Below are positions 10,477 to 18,962 of a stretch of 32,794 nt of DNA, in pieces. The DNA lies in the NCBI GenBank assembly GCA_012744395.1, contig JAAYCB010000346.1, forward strand, positions 1 through 32,794. Direction: 5' to 3'. Made by a program: the position numbers and the translations under genes. The notes below the pieces were generated by a model. That model saw only the letters and a program-made list of their open reading frames with translations, did not search any database and was not told the DNA's origin. The stretch is from Pirellulaceae bacterium (GTDB lineage: Bacteria > Planctomycetota > Planctomycetia > Pirellulales > Thermoguttaceae). Within the stretch, counting starts at the first letter, position 1. The number at the start of each line of letters is the position of its first letter.

Positions 10477-10492
10477 CGTTCCACGTGAAACA
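10477..10492. promoter_or_regulatory. parS site 2 (ParB binding)
   Basis: CGTTCCACGTGAAACA matches the consensus TGTTNCACGTGAAACA at all but the first base. It lies 51 bp (about five helical turns) from site 1, centre to centre, and 17 bp from the DUF1015 stop codon. Confidence 0.9.
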
Positions 10493-10509
10493 TGGCATTG
10501 TTTCGGCGA

Positions 10510-11811
10510 TCATTCCAGCGGGTTGATGACCAGTCCGCTGAGCAGCTTGGGATAGAAATACGTGCTCTTGGCGGGCATTCGCTGGCCCGCCATGCTGACC
10601 TGGCGGATGTGATCGACCGTGGCGGGCATGACCAGCGCGGCCAAGGGATAGTCGCCGGAAGCGAGCCCCTCGACAACCTCGTCGACCAGGTGCACATACT
10701 TCGGTTGGAGGTCTGTCCCCGGGGCGAGTAGCGTCTCGAGAATCAGCCGGTGAAGAATGCTCACCCCCAACTGCCGCCACGACGGGTCGCGATCGGCGGC
10801 GACTTGATCCATCTTCTCCTGGCCGGCGGGGGTCAACTCGACGATCGTCCAGAGCTTGTCTTTCCGTGTGTAGAGAGCCAGCGTGCCCTGCCGATCGGCC
10901 GTTTCCACATCCTCCCAGACCGCCTGGGCGCTGCCGGGTTCCTCGCCGCCCGGTCGCGTTGTGAACAGATCGCCCAGTCTGGCCGCCAGTTCCCCGGCCG
11001 ACAACGCCGGCACGTCCGGCAGGAGGCGATGCGTCGGCAGGACGACCAGGCCGGCGTCTTCCATCGCGACGCACTGCATGAGCACGTAGTTGGCGGGGTG
11101 TTCGGCGTTCAAGAAGCCGCTGTCGTAGACCTGGTCGCGGTAGTCGCAGGCGGTCTCGTAGCGGTGGTGCCCGTCGGCAATGAAGACCGGCTTGGGGCCC
11201 ATCATGGCCGTCACGGCGGCAATCACGGCCAGATCCGTCACCGGCCACAACCGGTGGGTGACGCCCAAATGGTCCGTGGCGACCAGCGGCGTTTGGTCGG
11301 CGATCGCCGCGTCGAGGCGGGCCTGGACCTCGCAGGATTTGTCGGGATACAGCCCGAACACCTGACTCAGATTGGCCTTGCAGACCGCCGTCAGCATCAT
11401 CCGGTCGATCTTGGGCTTGCTGAGGGTCTGTTCGTGGGGAAAAATCATCCCTTGGCCAAATCGCTCGAGCCGCACGCGAGACATGAAGCCGCGGCGCAGG
11501 AATACCCGGCCTTGGGCCTCAAACTCCTGGTGGTAGACATAGATCGCCGGGTCGGCCTCCTGGAACAGGACGCCCTCTTCCCTCCAATTCTTCAGGAAAC
11601 GACCCGCCCGGATGTACCGATTGTTGGCCTCGTCGTCGTCGCGTTCGATCCGGTTGAGAATCAAGCGGACCACATTGCAGGGGTGCTTCTTGTACAGGTC
11701 ATCTTGCAGGGTCTCATCGATCACGTCGTAGGGAGGGGCGACGACATCGCTGAGCGATCCGACATGGCCGAGGTTGTATCGAATTCCGCGAAAGGCTTGG
11801 ATTTCTGGCAT
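10510..11811 (-). CDS. DUF1015 family protein
   Basis: Conserved protein of 433 residues. The family (DUF1015) is of unsettled function; members have sometimes been labelled ParB-like. Visible family motifs are VVAPPYDVI near residue 30, IFPHEQTLSKPK, and ADGHHRYETA in the middle. The last resembles the DGHHR element of ParB-fold serine kinases, so nucleotide binding is possible but inferred. Start MPEIQAFRG at 11811 is chosen because the conserved domain begins there; an upstream ATG at 11862 would add 17 unconvincing residues, and neither has a clear Shine-Dalgarno. The gene follows ahcY by 57 nt and is probably co-transcribed with it. Confidence 0.88.
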   Translation of the reverse strand: MPEIQAFRGIRYNLGHVGSLSDVVAPPYDVIDETLQDDLYKKHPCNVVRLILNRIERDDDEANNRYIRAGRFLKNWREEGVLFQEADPAIYVYHQEFEAQGRVFLRRGFMSRVRLERFGQGMIFPHEQTLSKPKIDRMMLTAVCKANLSQVFGLYPDKSCEVQARLDAAIADQTPLVATDHLGVTHRLWPVTDLAVIAAVTAMMGPKPVFIADGHHRYETACDYRDQVYDSGFLNAEHPANYVLMQCVAMEDAGLVVLPTHRLLPDVPALSAGELAARLGDLFTTRPGGEEPGSAQAVWEDVETADRQGTLALYTRKDKLWTIVELTPAGQEKMDQVAADRDPSWRQLGVSILHRLILETLLAPGTDLQPKYVHLVDEVVEGLASGDYPLAALVMPATVDHIRQVSMAGQRMPAKSTYFYPKLLSGLVINPLE

Positions 11812-11868
11812 GCTGCTGCTGGCTAGGGAAAGAGGGTCGTGTCCGTGAACCGCCCGAAGCATCGTCCG

Positions 11869-13314
11869 TCAATACCGGTAGTGATCCGGCTTGAATGGGC
11901 CCTCCACGGGAATGCCGAGGTACTCGGCCTGCTTCGGCGTGAGCTTCGTGAGCTTCACGCCGAGCTGCTCGAGGTGGAGCCGGGCGACCTCCTCGTCGAG
12001 CTTCTTGGGCAGGACGTGCACGCCCAGCGGGTACTTCTCCGGCTCGGTCCAGAGGGCAATCTGAGCCAGGACCTGGTTCGAGAACGAGTTGGACATGACG
12101 AACGAGGGGTGCCCCGTCGCGCAGCCCAGGTTGACCAGCCGCCCGGCGGCCAGCAGGAGGATCGCGTGGCCGTCGGGGAACGTGTAGCGGTCCACCAGCG
12201 GCTTGATGTTCGTCTTTTCCACGCCCGGATAGGCCTCCAGGCCGGCCACGTCGATCTCCAGGTCGAAGTGGCCGATATTGCAGACGATGGCGTCGTTGCG
12301 CATCTTCGCCATGTGTTCGGGGCGGATCACGTCGCGGCAACCGGTCGAAGTCACGAAGACGTTGCCCACCGGGGCGGCGTCTTCCAGCGTCACGACCTCA
12401 AAACCCTCCATTGCCGCCTGTAGCGCGCAGATCGGGTCGATCTCCGTGATCAGCACCCGCGCGCCATAGGATCGCATCGACTGGGCGCAGCCCTTGCCCA
12501 CATCGCCATAGCCGCAGACGACGACCACCTTGCCGGCGATCATCACGTCGGTCGCCCGTTTGATCCCGTCGGCCAGCGACTCCCGGCAGCCGTAGAGGTT
12601 GTCGAATTTGCTCTTGGTCACCGAATCGTTGACGTTGATTGCGGGGAAGAGCAGCGCGCCCTTGGCGTGCATCTCGTACAGCCGGTGCACGCCGGTGGTC
12701 GTCTCTTCGCTCACGCCGCGGATTTCCTCGGCAATCCGCGTGAACCGCTGGGGATCCTCCGCGAGGCTCCGCTGGAGCGTCCTCAGCAGGGCCTTCTCCT
12801 CAATGTGCGAGACAGACTCGGCGTCGGGCACGTGCCCCGCCTTCTCGCACGCCGCCCCCCTGTGAATCAAGAGCGTCAGATCGCCGCCGTCGTCGACCAG
12901 CATCGTCGGACCCCGGCCGTTCTCGAACGAGCCGAGTTGCGCGAGAATGTTGTCCCAGTAATCCTGGAGCGACTCCCCCTTCCAGGCGAACACCGGAACC
13001 CCCAGATCGGCAATCGCCACTGCGGCGTGATCCTGGGTCGAGTAGATATTGCAGCTCGTCCAGGTAATCTCGGCGCCAAGTGCCCGCAGCGTCTTGATCA
13101 GCACGGCCGTCTGAATCGTCAGGTGCAGGCAACCGGCGATCCGCGCCCCTTGAAGCGGCTTCTGCGGTCCGTATCGCTCGCGCAACGCCATCAGCCCTGG
13201 CATCTCGTTTTCCGCCAGCATGATCTCTTTGTGGCCGAATTCGGCGAGCTTCCTGAATTCCTCGGCGGAACACTCCACCACCTTGTACGGCACGTTCGTC
13301 TCAACTTGCGACAC
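11869..13314 (-). CDS. ahcY: S-adenosylhomocysteine hydrolase
   Basis: NAD-dependent enzyme that splits S-adenosylhomocysteine into adenosine and homocysteine, keeping the methyl cycle running. The 481-residue protein starts at GTG 13314, with GAGGAGG 5 nt upstream; the frame is open to 13659 but that part is not protein-like. Family blocks: [26 protein letters not shown], the catalytic region [13 protein letters not shown], the Rossmann motif [29 protein letters not shown] and the C-terminal signature PDHYRY that completes the neighbouring NAD site in the tetramer. Length fits the long bacterial/eukaryotic form with the roughly 40-residue insertion. No SAH riboswitch was recognised upstream. 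Confidence 0.97.
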   Translation of the reverse strand: MSQVETNVPYKVVECSAEEFRKLAEFGHKEIMLAENEMPGLMALRERYGPQKPLQGARIAGCLHLTIQTAVLIKTLRALGAEITWTSCNIYSTQDHAAVAIADLGVPVFAWKGESLQDYWDNILAQLGSFENGRGPTMLVDDGGDLTLLIHRGAACEKAGHVPDAESVSHIEEKALLRTLQRSLAEDPQRFTRIAEEIRGVSEETTTGVHRLYEMHAKGALLFPAINVNDSVTKSKFDNLYGCRESLADGIKRATDVMIAGKVVVVCGYGDVGKGCAQSMRSYGARVLITEIDPICALQAAMEGFEVVTLEDAAPVGNVFVTSTGCRDVIRPEHMAKMRNDAIVCNIGHFDLEIDVAGLEAYPGVEKTNIKPLVDRYTFPDGHAILLLAAGRLVNLGCATGHPSFVMSNSFSNQVLAQIALWTEPEKYPLGVHVLPKKLDEEVARLHLEQLGVKLTKLTPKQAEYLGIPVEGPFKPDHYRY

Positions 13315-13398
13315 GGAAACCTCCTCGGTCACGCGCTGGAGCGGTCGATTTGAATGGCATTCCCTCGATCTTACGAGCTTGAGGCCGGGTTGGCCAGG

Positions 13399-13415
13399 GG
13401 GGCGTGATGCGCCCC
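13399..13415. repeat. Short GC hairpin between trpF and ahcY
   Basis: GGGGCG (13399-13404) pairs with CGCCCC (13410-13415) across a 5-nt loop. No T-run follows on either strand, so a terminator or leader role is only a possibility. A degenerate copy of the 2909-2934 palindrome lies nearby (about 13457-13482). Confidence 0.35.
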
Positions 13416-13516
13416 GAACGGGCAGTGGCGTGTGCCGTTTGCCGCAGGGGGCGCGGGTTTCCAAGCCGGAGCTGGGGAACCAGGAGAAGCCCTGTGACCT
13501 GGACAGCCCAGGCGGG

Positions 13517-14179
13517 CTAGCGCAGCGACTCGAACGCTCGGCGCGCGTTCTGGATAAACTGGCGAACCAGGCCAGCGTCCTTTCTTCCCGGGCTGGCCTC
13601 AACGCCGCCGGCCGTGTCGACAGCCGCCGGGCGGACCAGCTGAATCGCCTCGGCCACATTCTCCGCGGTCAGCCCGCCGGCCAGCACAAGCGGCGGATGC
13701 CACGCCGCCGAGGGGTATTTCTGAACAACAGTCCAGTTGCACGTCGCGCCGCTGCCGCCGTACCAGCCCGGCCGGTAGGCATCGATCAACACTCGCCGCG
13801 GCAGACAGCCGAGTTGCCGGCAGTCCTCCAGATACTCCAGGATCGGGTCGAGCCCCAGGGGGCCGAGCCGCAACGCCCGCATCACGGGCCGATCGCCCAA
13901 TGCGGCGAGGTACTCGGGCGGTTCATCGCCGTGAATCTGGATCAGATCCAGCCCCAGCGAGTGGACTGTGGCGACGGCCGCCTCGGCCGGAGCATTGACG
14001 AACAATCCGACCTTCACGACCTCGGCGGGCAAGGCCCTGACGACTGCCTCGGCGCTTGCCGGGCTGAGGAACCTGGGGCTCGGTTCATAGAAGTTCAGCC
14101 CCACGGCGCCAGCACCCGCAGCGGCCACGGCCCGGGCGTCTTCTTCATTGGTGATGCCGCAGATTTTCACCCGGAACAT
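13517..14179 (-). CDS. trpF: Phosphoribosylanthranilate isomerase
   Basis: TIM-barrel enzyme that converts phosphoribosylanthranilate to CdRP in tryptophan synthesis. The 220-residue protein begins [11 protein letters not shown] with the catalytic Cys at position 7, and shows [22 protein letters not shown] with the acid residue, [10 protein letters not shown] and the phosphate-binding [15 protein letters not shown]. The start is set at 14179, where the barrel begins, although the frame is open to 14362 and the Shine-Dalgarno is weak. No other trp gene is in view, so the pathway is dispersed in this genome. The gene sits between the isomerase-like gene and ahcY on one strand. Confidence 0.95.
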   Translation of the reverse strand: MFRVKICGITNEEDARAVAAAGAGAVGLNFYEPSPRFLSPASAEAVVRALPAEVVKVGLFVNAPAEAAVATVHSLGLDLIQIHGDEPPEYLAALGDRPVMRALRLGPLGLDPILEYLEDCRQLGCLPRRVLIDAYRPGWYGGSGATCNWTVVQKYPSAAWHPPLVLAGGLTAENVAEAIQLVRPAAVDTAGGVEASPGRKDAGLVRQFIQNARRAFESLR

Positions 14180-14307
14180 GATCGCCAGCGATCCGTGGCA
14201 GGGAGTTGATTCGGGCGGGTCGTGTCCAAGACTCACTCCGTCTTGCCGGTGAACTGGAATGCGTTCCATTCTACGGAGAGAGGGAATCCATTTTGTCGTG
14301 ACTGTTC

Positions 14308-15141
14308 CTAATCGAACAGGCCCCGGAAGAACGCCAGGTCCGCGGCCGTTTGCTTGAGGCACTCTTCCGCATCGAGATCCGCGAAGCTCGCACTCCCCTG
14401 ATACTCGCTATGCAGCGAGTAGATTCCGTCGTAGCCGATCTTTCCGAGCGTCGCCACGTAGTCGGGCAGCGGGGAGATTCCCTCGGCGATCGGCACCACC
14501 ACGCGCTTCCATCGCACCTGGCCGTGCTTGTCGCGATCGCCCTGAACCCAGCGAAAATTCTTCACGGCGACCAATTTAATCCACGGCGCCAACAGATCGA
14601 GCCCCTGCCGCCAGCCGTCGCCGCCGCCCTCCAGTGCCGTGTGGAGCATGTCGACATAGGCGCCGACCTGGTCGGGCGAGTATTCGCTGATGAGCTGGTA
14701 GAGCTGCGTTCCGTGGGATGGGATGTACGCCCCCGAGTGGATATGGACGCAGGGCAGAATGCCGAATTTCTTGGCCATCTGGATCACGCCGCCGATCCGC
14801 CGCCGCGTCTCATCCAATTGCGTTGCCAGGCTGCCAAACGGCCCATAACGATAGTAACCCAGCTTGAAATGCGTGATTCCCAGCCGGGCGGCCGTCGACA
14901 ACGTCCGCTCCGCCTCCGGCGTGGCCTCGGTGATGTCGGTGGTAATGAAGAGGATCTCCGAACCCGCTTCGAGGACCGACCTGGCCGCGGCGGGGAGCTG
15001 CTCGGCGACGTGGGACGGCTCGACGTGGCCGCCCCGGCGGACCGTAAGGTCTAAACCGTCGAGGCCGATCTCGCGAAAACGCCGGCAGACCGTCGGAATA
15101 TCCCAGTCCTTGAAGCTCTTGGTAAACGCTCCGACTTTCAT
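14308..15141 (-). CDS. Sugar phosphate isomerase/epimerase-like TIM-barrel protein
   Basis: Xylose-isomerase-like (AP endonuclease family 2) barrel protein of 277 residues. The start MKVGAFTKSFKDWDIP has GGGAGGA 7 nt upstream and is clear. Typical elements are FREIGLDGLDLTVRRGGHVEP, ITHFKLGYYRYGPFG, VHIHSGAYIP, VGAYVDMLHTALEGG and YDGIYSLHSEY. Together they supply the Glu, Asp and His side chains that normally bind a divalent metal. No signal peptide is seen. The substrate cannot be told; planctomycetes carry many paralogues. It is divergent from the ExeA-like ATPase gene. Confidence 0.85.
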   Translation of the reverse strand: MKVGAFTKSFKDWDIPTVCRRFREIGLDGLDLTVRRGGHVEPSHVAEQLPAAARSVLEAGSEILFITTDITEATPEAERTLSTAARLGITHFKLGYYRYGPFGSLATQLDETRRRIGGVIQMAKKFGILPCVHIHSGAYIPSHGTQLYQLISEYSPDQVGAYVDMLHTALEGGGDGWRQGLDLLAPWIKLVAVKNFRWVQGDRDKHGQVRWKRVVVPIAEGISPLPDYVATLGKIGYDGIYSLHSEYQGSASFADLDAEECLKQTAADLAFFRGLFD

Positions 15142-15344
15142 CTCAACATCCTCCCACAATTTCCGTTTGCTTCGCCGGCGAGACGCGCGCCGAGGCTCGA
15201 TCCATCGTGATCGAGAGCCAAGTGACGTGCAAGCGGCGCCCAAAAACCGTTGTTGCGGCGGCGATCGGCTCGACGCCATTGAATTGTGGCAGGCGGATGT
15301 GCCGAATCTAAGAAAGGCAACCCTTGTCAACCCGCCCAGGGAAC

Positions 15345-15377
15345 GCGCGTTGGAGACGCGCACCCCCATGGTATACA
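15345..15377 (+). promoter_or_regulatory. Candidate promoter of the ExeA-like gene with a dyad
   Basis: A -10-like TATACA (15372-15377) stands 20 nt before the ATG. The upstream TTGGAG (15350-15355, spacer 16) is a weak -35. The dyad GCGCGT-TGGAG-ACGCGC (15345-15361) overlaps that -35 and could serve as an operator. Prediction only. Confidence 0.3.
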
Positions 15378-15397
15378 TGAGCCAGGAAGGCTAGGCA

Positions 15398-16783
15398 ATG
15401 TACGAGGCTAGTTTTGGACTCTTCTGTCGACCTTTCCCATCCGTTCCACAGCCCACATTCTACTATCCCGCCTCGGCGATCGAGTATGCACGGCAGACTC
15501 TGGCCCGATGCGTTCAGAGGGGCGAGGGCGTGGGAGTTGCGGTCGGGCCGGCCGGGTGTGGCAAGAGCCTGCTGGGAGAAATGCTCTGCGAACAATTCGC
15601 CGGCCAGATGCGCGTGGTTCAGCTGCCGAGCGGCCGCCTGGAGTCGCGGCGCTCGCTGCTTCAGGCGATTCTCCACGGGCTGCGGCGGCCTTTTCGCGAG
15701 ATGGACGAAGGAGAGCTGCGGCTGGTGCTGCTCGATTGTCTTAGTCGCGATGAAGACAAGCGGCGCCCGATGCTCCTGCTGGTCGACGAGGCCGACGGGC
15801 TCGCCCTGCGGTTGCTCGACGAGTTGCGGATGATGACCAATCTGTCTGCCGATGGGCAACCTTGCGCCCGGCTGATCCTCCTCGGCGGGCCGATCCTTGA
15901 GGAGAAATTGACCAGCCCGAAACTCGAATCGTTTTCCCAGCGGATTGTCGCCCGGTGCTACCTCGAAGCGCTCAGCCGGACGGAGACGGGCGAGTGCATC
16001 CGCGCGCAGATTGCCGCGGCGTCGACTGCACCGCGCGACCTGTTTTCCGAGGATGCTTGCGCCGCGGTCTACGAGGCGACCGATGGGGTTCCCCGGCTGA
16101 TCAACCAACTCTGCGACTACGCCTTGCTCCGCGCTTGTGCCGCGGGCAACGATTCCATTGGACGCGAAACCGTTGTGGAAGCCTGGGCCGAGCTCCAGCA
16201 ACTGCCCGCAACGTCCCGTGCCGAGTTCCAGGAAGACCGCGAGACGATAATTGAGTTCGGCAAGCTCGACGACGGGCAAGTCTTGATCGAGCCGGGGGCG
16301 AGGAACGAACCCGGCGGCGTCGAGGTTCCACGGCCGGAGGACGATCCGCCGACCCTCCGTGTCGCCCCGGACGCGGAAGACGCGATCAGACGATCCGGCC
16401 GGCAGCTCGACGCACTCAGCGACACGCTTGTCGGTCTGGACGACGATCCCGGCGATCGATTCGAACCGGCCGGCAGGATCATTCCCGAGGTGAATCTCGT
16501 CTACCACGATCCGGTCGATCTGCTGAATGAAGACTTCCAGGAAGAGGAAGTGATCGTCGATCGCTACGCCGGCCAGCCCGCGCCCGCGGCGAAGGAACAG
16601 GCAGCGGATCGGGCCGGCAGCGGGACGCCGGCAAAGCGGACGTTCAACGGCGGAACTTGTGAAGCGATTGCCATCGACGCCGGTTCGCCCGAGCTGGAAA
16701 TGCACGTTGGCCGCGCGCTTCCCAAGGTCGGCAGCAAGGATTTTGCCCGCCTGTTCTCCAATCTGCGGCGCACGGCAAATTGA
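15398..16783 (+). CDS. ExeA/GspA-type AAA ATPase with acidic tail
   Basis: A 461-residue ATPase whose first 275 residues follow the ExeA/MshM pattern. It opens MYEASFGLFCRPF and FYYPASAIEYARQTL, followed by Walker A GPAGCGKS (50-57), Walker B LLLVDEAD (126-133), LGGPILEEKL as sensor region and the arginine-rich GVPRLINQLCDYAL block typical of this family. Such ATPases help assemble secretins or pili, or act on DNA in transposition modules. No membrane segment or peptidoglycan-binding domain is present here, unlike ExeA proper. The rest (about 285-461) is Asp/Glu/Pro-rich and looks disordered. It has an AGGAAGG sequence before the ATG and is convergent with the TadG-like gene, 21 bp apart. Confidence 0.82.
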   Translation: MYEASFGLFCRPFPSVPQPTFYYPASAIEYARQTLARCVQRGEGVGVAVGPAGCGKSLLGEMLCEQFAGQMRVVQLPSGRLESRRSLLQAILHGLRRPFREMDEGELRLVLLDCLSRDEDKRRPMLLLVDEADGLALRLLDELRMMTNLSADGQPCARLILLGGPILEEKLTSPKLESFSQRIVARCYLEALSRTETGECIRAQIAAASTAPRDLFSEDACAAVYEATDGVPRLINQLCDYALLRACAAGNDSIGRETVVEAWAELQQLPATSRAEFQEDRETIIEFGKLDDGQVLIEPGARNEPGGVEVPRPEDDPPTLRVAPDAEDAIRRSGRQLDALSDTLVGLDDDPGDRFEPAGRIIPEVNLVYHDPVDLLNEDFQEEEVIVDRYAGQPAPAAKEQAADRAGSGTPAKRTFNGGTCEAIAIDAGSPELEMHVGRALPKVGSKDFARLFSNLRRTAN

Positions 16784-16804
16784 CCGGCGCCGTTGCGGCG
16801 GGTT

Positions 16805-18298
16805 CTAGCGCACCAGGGCCACGGGCGCCGCCTCGACAATCCTCTCCAGCGCGGCACGCAGCGGGGTAGCGCCCCGGCCGACGCAGACGACGTGGTCCGG
16901 GAGGCGGGTTTCCGTGTTCAGAGTGCCGTCTCGGCGCTCAGGCTCCGTGCCCGCGGCAGTCACGAGGACAATCATCTGCTCGGCGCCGCGCCAGCCGGCC
17001 GCGCCCCCCGAGGCCTCGCGCAGGAGCTGATCCGCCAACCGAAGGCCTGTTTCCAGTTGACTTGACGACCCGTTCACGCCCGCCGGTTGCAGCCGGACGG
17101 CGGCGCGAAGCGCGGAACCGTAGTCGCTCGTCAGCGCCTGCCGGACGCGCGCGGCACCGGCGGGCCAATCGAGCGAGACAATTGCCACGCGGTCCCTCGC
17201 CGCCGGATCGCCGTCGCTGCCGTTCCGCTTTGCCAGCGAGTAAATCGCCTCGGCCAATCCGCGGCGCGCCTGGTGCATCGGTTCAACCCGGGGGGGGAAC
17301 CGCAACGAACCGCCACCCACCTGTTCGAGGTGCCAGGGGCAGTGCCGACTGTGCTGCGACAAGGGCACATAGAGGCCCTGCGCTGGCTCGATCCGTCCGC
17401 GGCGGAGCATGAACCGCACGTAGCTGGCGTAGCCGATTTTCGCCCCGCTTCCTTCCGCTCCCGACAGATCGTCGAGATATGCCAGCCAATAGCGGCGGTT
17501 TTCCGGAAGCTGCGGGTCGGGCATCGCCCTGGGCATCAATTTCAGAATCTGGCGGTCGATCACCGCGGCGCCGGCCTTCTCGCGTCGCACCGAGATGGGA
17601 TCGCCGGGCTCGATTCGATACTTCGCGGGGACTGCCGCGTGGGAAAGCGGACCATCCACCGCCGCCAGGGCGTCCCAGCCCGCGCCCCAAGGCGCCCCGA
17701 GCGGTTCGTCCGGACCGGGAAACGACTCATAGCCGAGATCCTGGTACAGACCGCCGAGCACTGCGGCGTCGTATGCCTGAATGCTGCCTGGCCGCGATTC
17801 GAGCCGCTCGGCCGCCGCCAACGACTCGGCGGCCATCGCGCTGGAGAGATCGACGACAAATACGAGGTCGCGAGGGCGGACCGCCGCAACGGCCGACGTG
17901 GCTGTGGCGGCGGGTGACGGCGCAATGACACGAGCGAGCCAGCCTCTGCCAGCTCTGTTCTCGGCCTGCGGCCCGCGAACGGTGACTTCAATGGCGTTCG
18001 GGCCGGACCGGGTGGCGACGAATCGGCGGCGGGCGGCATCCCACCGGCCAACGGCGACCTCGGCGGCGGCCGCGGACAAACTCGGCCCGGACGGTTCGGC
18101 TTGCCGCGCAAGTGCCGCGGCGACGGCCAAGGCCGTCTCGTCCGCCTCGTCTTGAAGACTAGCCCGGATGCCGATCGTCTGAACGATCCGGACCAGCGCC
18201 AGGACGCCACCGAGACCCAGCACCAGGATCAGCATCGTGCTCGCCGCAACGCTCGCCCGCCGATCTTGCCTTGTTGGCTTGCCCGCGCGACCCGCCAT
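16805..18298 (-). CDS. TadG/TadE-like membrane protein with degenerate vWA domain
   Basis: A 497-residue protein with the layout of a Flp-pilus TadG-like protein: short basic N-terminus, one transmembrane segment (about 20-42), then a von Willebrand A domain. The helix after the membrane segment (ASLQDEADETALAVAAALA) resembles the TadE/TadG pseudopilin-like region. The vWA metal site reads DLSSAM (150-155) instead of D-x-S-x-S, and the usual TD pair of the later strand is replaced in VLVTAAGTEP, so metal binding is doubtful. The start ATG 18298 has GAGGA upstream; the much longer open frame to 19111 crosses the putA start and the toxin remnant and is not real. Role: probably pilus or surface assembly, perhaps with the facing ExeA-type ATPase. 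Confidence 0.72.
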   Translation of the reverse strand: MAGRAGKPTRQDRRASVAASTMLILVLGLGGVLALVRIVQTIGIRASLQDEADETALAVAAALARQAEPSGPSLSAAAAEVAVGRWDAARRRFVATRSGPNAIEVTVRGPQAENRAGRGWLARVIAPSPAATATSAVAAVRPRDLVFVVDLSSAMAAESLAAAERLESRPGSIQAYDAAVLGGLYQDLGYESFPGPDEPLGAPWGAGWDALAAVDGPLSHAAVPAKYRIEPGDPISVRREKAGAAVIDRQILKLMPRAMPDPQLPENRRYWLAYLDDLSGAEGSGAKIGYASYVRFMLRRGRIEPAQGLYVPLSQHSRHCPWHLEQVGGGSLRFPPRVEPMHQARRGLAEAIYSLAKRNGSDGDPAARDRVAIVSLDWPAGAARVRQALTSDYGSALRAAVRLQPAGVNGSSSQLETGLRLADQLLREASGGAAGWRGAEQMIVLVTAAGTEPERRDGTLNTETRLPDHVVCVGRGATPLRAALERIVEAAPVALVR

Positions 18299-18632
18299 CA
18301 GTGCGTTTCCTCGTGCCTCGGGTTCGATCTCTTGTGCCGCCAGGTTTTCGGGGCGCCGCCTCGCGGCATTTCCTTCGGCATAAGTCCTTGTCCCCTCACC
18401 AACTTTGGGACTGAAAACGCGTCCAGTCAAACGCTTCTGGGCACTGCGGCCGGATAATGGGCCGCTCGAAGCCAGGGCCAGCGCGGAAAACCGGCGGCCG
18501 CCTAGGGTGGGGCCGCAAGCACGCCCCACGACCGGGGGGGTGCCAGAAGGCGGCTTTTCGTCCACCACGGAGTCGCTTACAGAGATTATTCCGATCCTGG
18601 CGGCTCGCCGCCGGAGAATCCGGGAACTGCCC
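18299..18632. other. Intergenic stretch with a GC hairpin repeat
   Basis: No gene is seen. It holds the inverted repeat GTGGGGC (18507-18513) / GCCCCAC (18523-18529) around CGCAAGCAC, the kind of palindrome often dispersed in such genomes. A smaller dyad GGCGG-CTCG-CCGCC lies at 18599-18612, just beyond the toxin remnant. Confidence 0.5.
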
Positions 18633-18743
18633 TCACTGGCGCCAATAGCCGGGGTGCCGTTTTGCGTGTGCAATCGCCACGACGAGCACGCGGTGGTCCA
18701 CCACTCGATAGACAATACGAAACGGAGAGTCAATGCGAAGCAT
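18633..18743 (-). pseudogene. RelE/ParE-type toxin remnant (C-terminal third)
   Basis: On the minus strand the frame reads MLRIDSPFRIVYRVVDHR followed by VLVVAIAHAKRHPGYWRQ and a stop. This is the end of a ParE/RelE-superfamily toxin: the core strand F-R-I-V-Y-R-V, then the V-L-V-V-A-I-x-H strand and the H-P-G-Y-W tail. An intact toxin has about 90-110 residues; here only 36 remain, and the bases before the ATG belong to the antitoxin frame. The two thirds lost carried most of the fold, so no activity is expected. The ATG overlaps the antitoxin stop by 14 bp. Confidence 0.7.
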
Positions 18744-18924
18744 CCGGCACCGCGACACCCATTCGACGCAATGCCTCGGCCTTGACCTGCTCCCACGACA
18801 CCATTGCGGTCGAACCAGAATCGTATTCGGCCGAACGTTTTTGAATCTCCGCGGCCCACTCCTTGCTCAGTGGCGGAAGCGAACCGGCGGGCAGCGTTTC
18901 CCAAAGCGCATCGATCAGTACAAT
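18730..18924 (-). pseudogene. Addiction-module antitoxin remnant, N-terminus lost
   Basis: The minus-strand frame gives 64 codons ending in TGA at 18730. It contains LIDALWETLPAG, LSKEWAAEIQKRSAEYDSG and MVSWEQVKAEALRRMG. This pattern (L-I-D-A-L-W, then W-x-x-E-I-x-x-R, E-Y-x-S-G, S-W-E-x-V-K) is that of the putative addiction module component family (TIGR02574 type), normally about 70-80 residues. Upstream of the LIDALW element a TGA interrupts the frame and no proper start codon is available, so the N-terminus is missing. The broken end adjoins the putA leader. Confidence 0.7.
18919..18924 (+). promoter_or_regulatory. Candidate -10 box for putA
   Basis: TACAAT, 38 nt before the putA ATG. 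No good -35 is found at normal spacing. It lies exactly where the antitoxin remnant loses its frame, so the present putA promoter may have formed or been exposed at that junction. Confidence 0.3.
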
Positions 18925-18962
18925 TCAAGAAACCCTGCACCTCGCGCGGCGGAGGATGGACC

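Noticed and set aside
10120-10509. Replication origin near parAB
   Set aside because: parS often lies near oriC, but no DnaA-box cluster, AT-rich region or dnaA/dnaN/gid genes are seen in the window.
13315-13516. SAH riboswitch upstream of ahcY
   Set aside because: I looked for the conserved SAH-riboswitch core and saw only a short GC hairpin; nothing supports an aptamer.
15325-15330. Perfect TTGACA (minus strand) as -35 for the isomerase-like gene
   Set aside because: The only -10-like word (TAGATT) is 14 nt away, too close for a working promoter.
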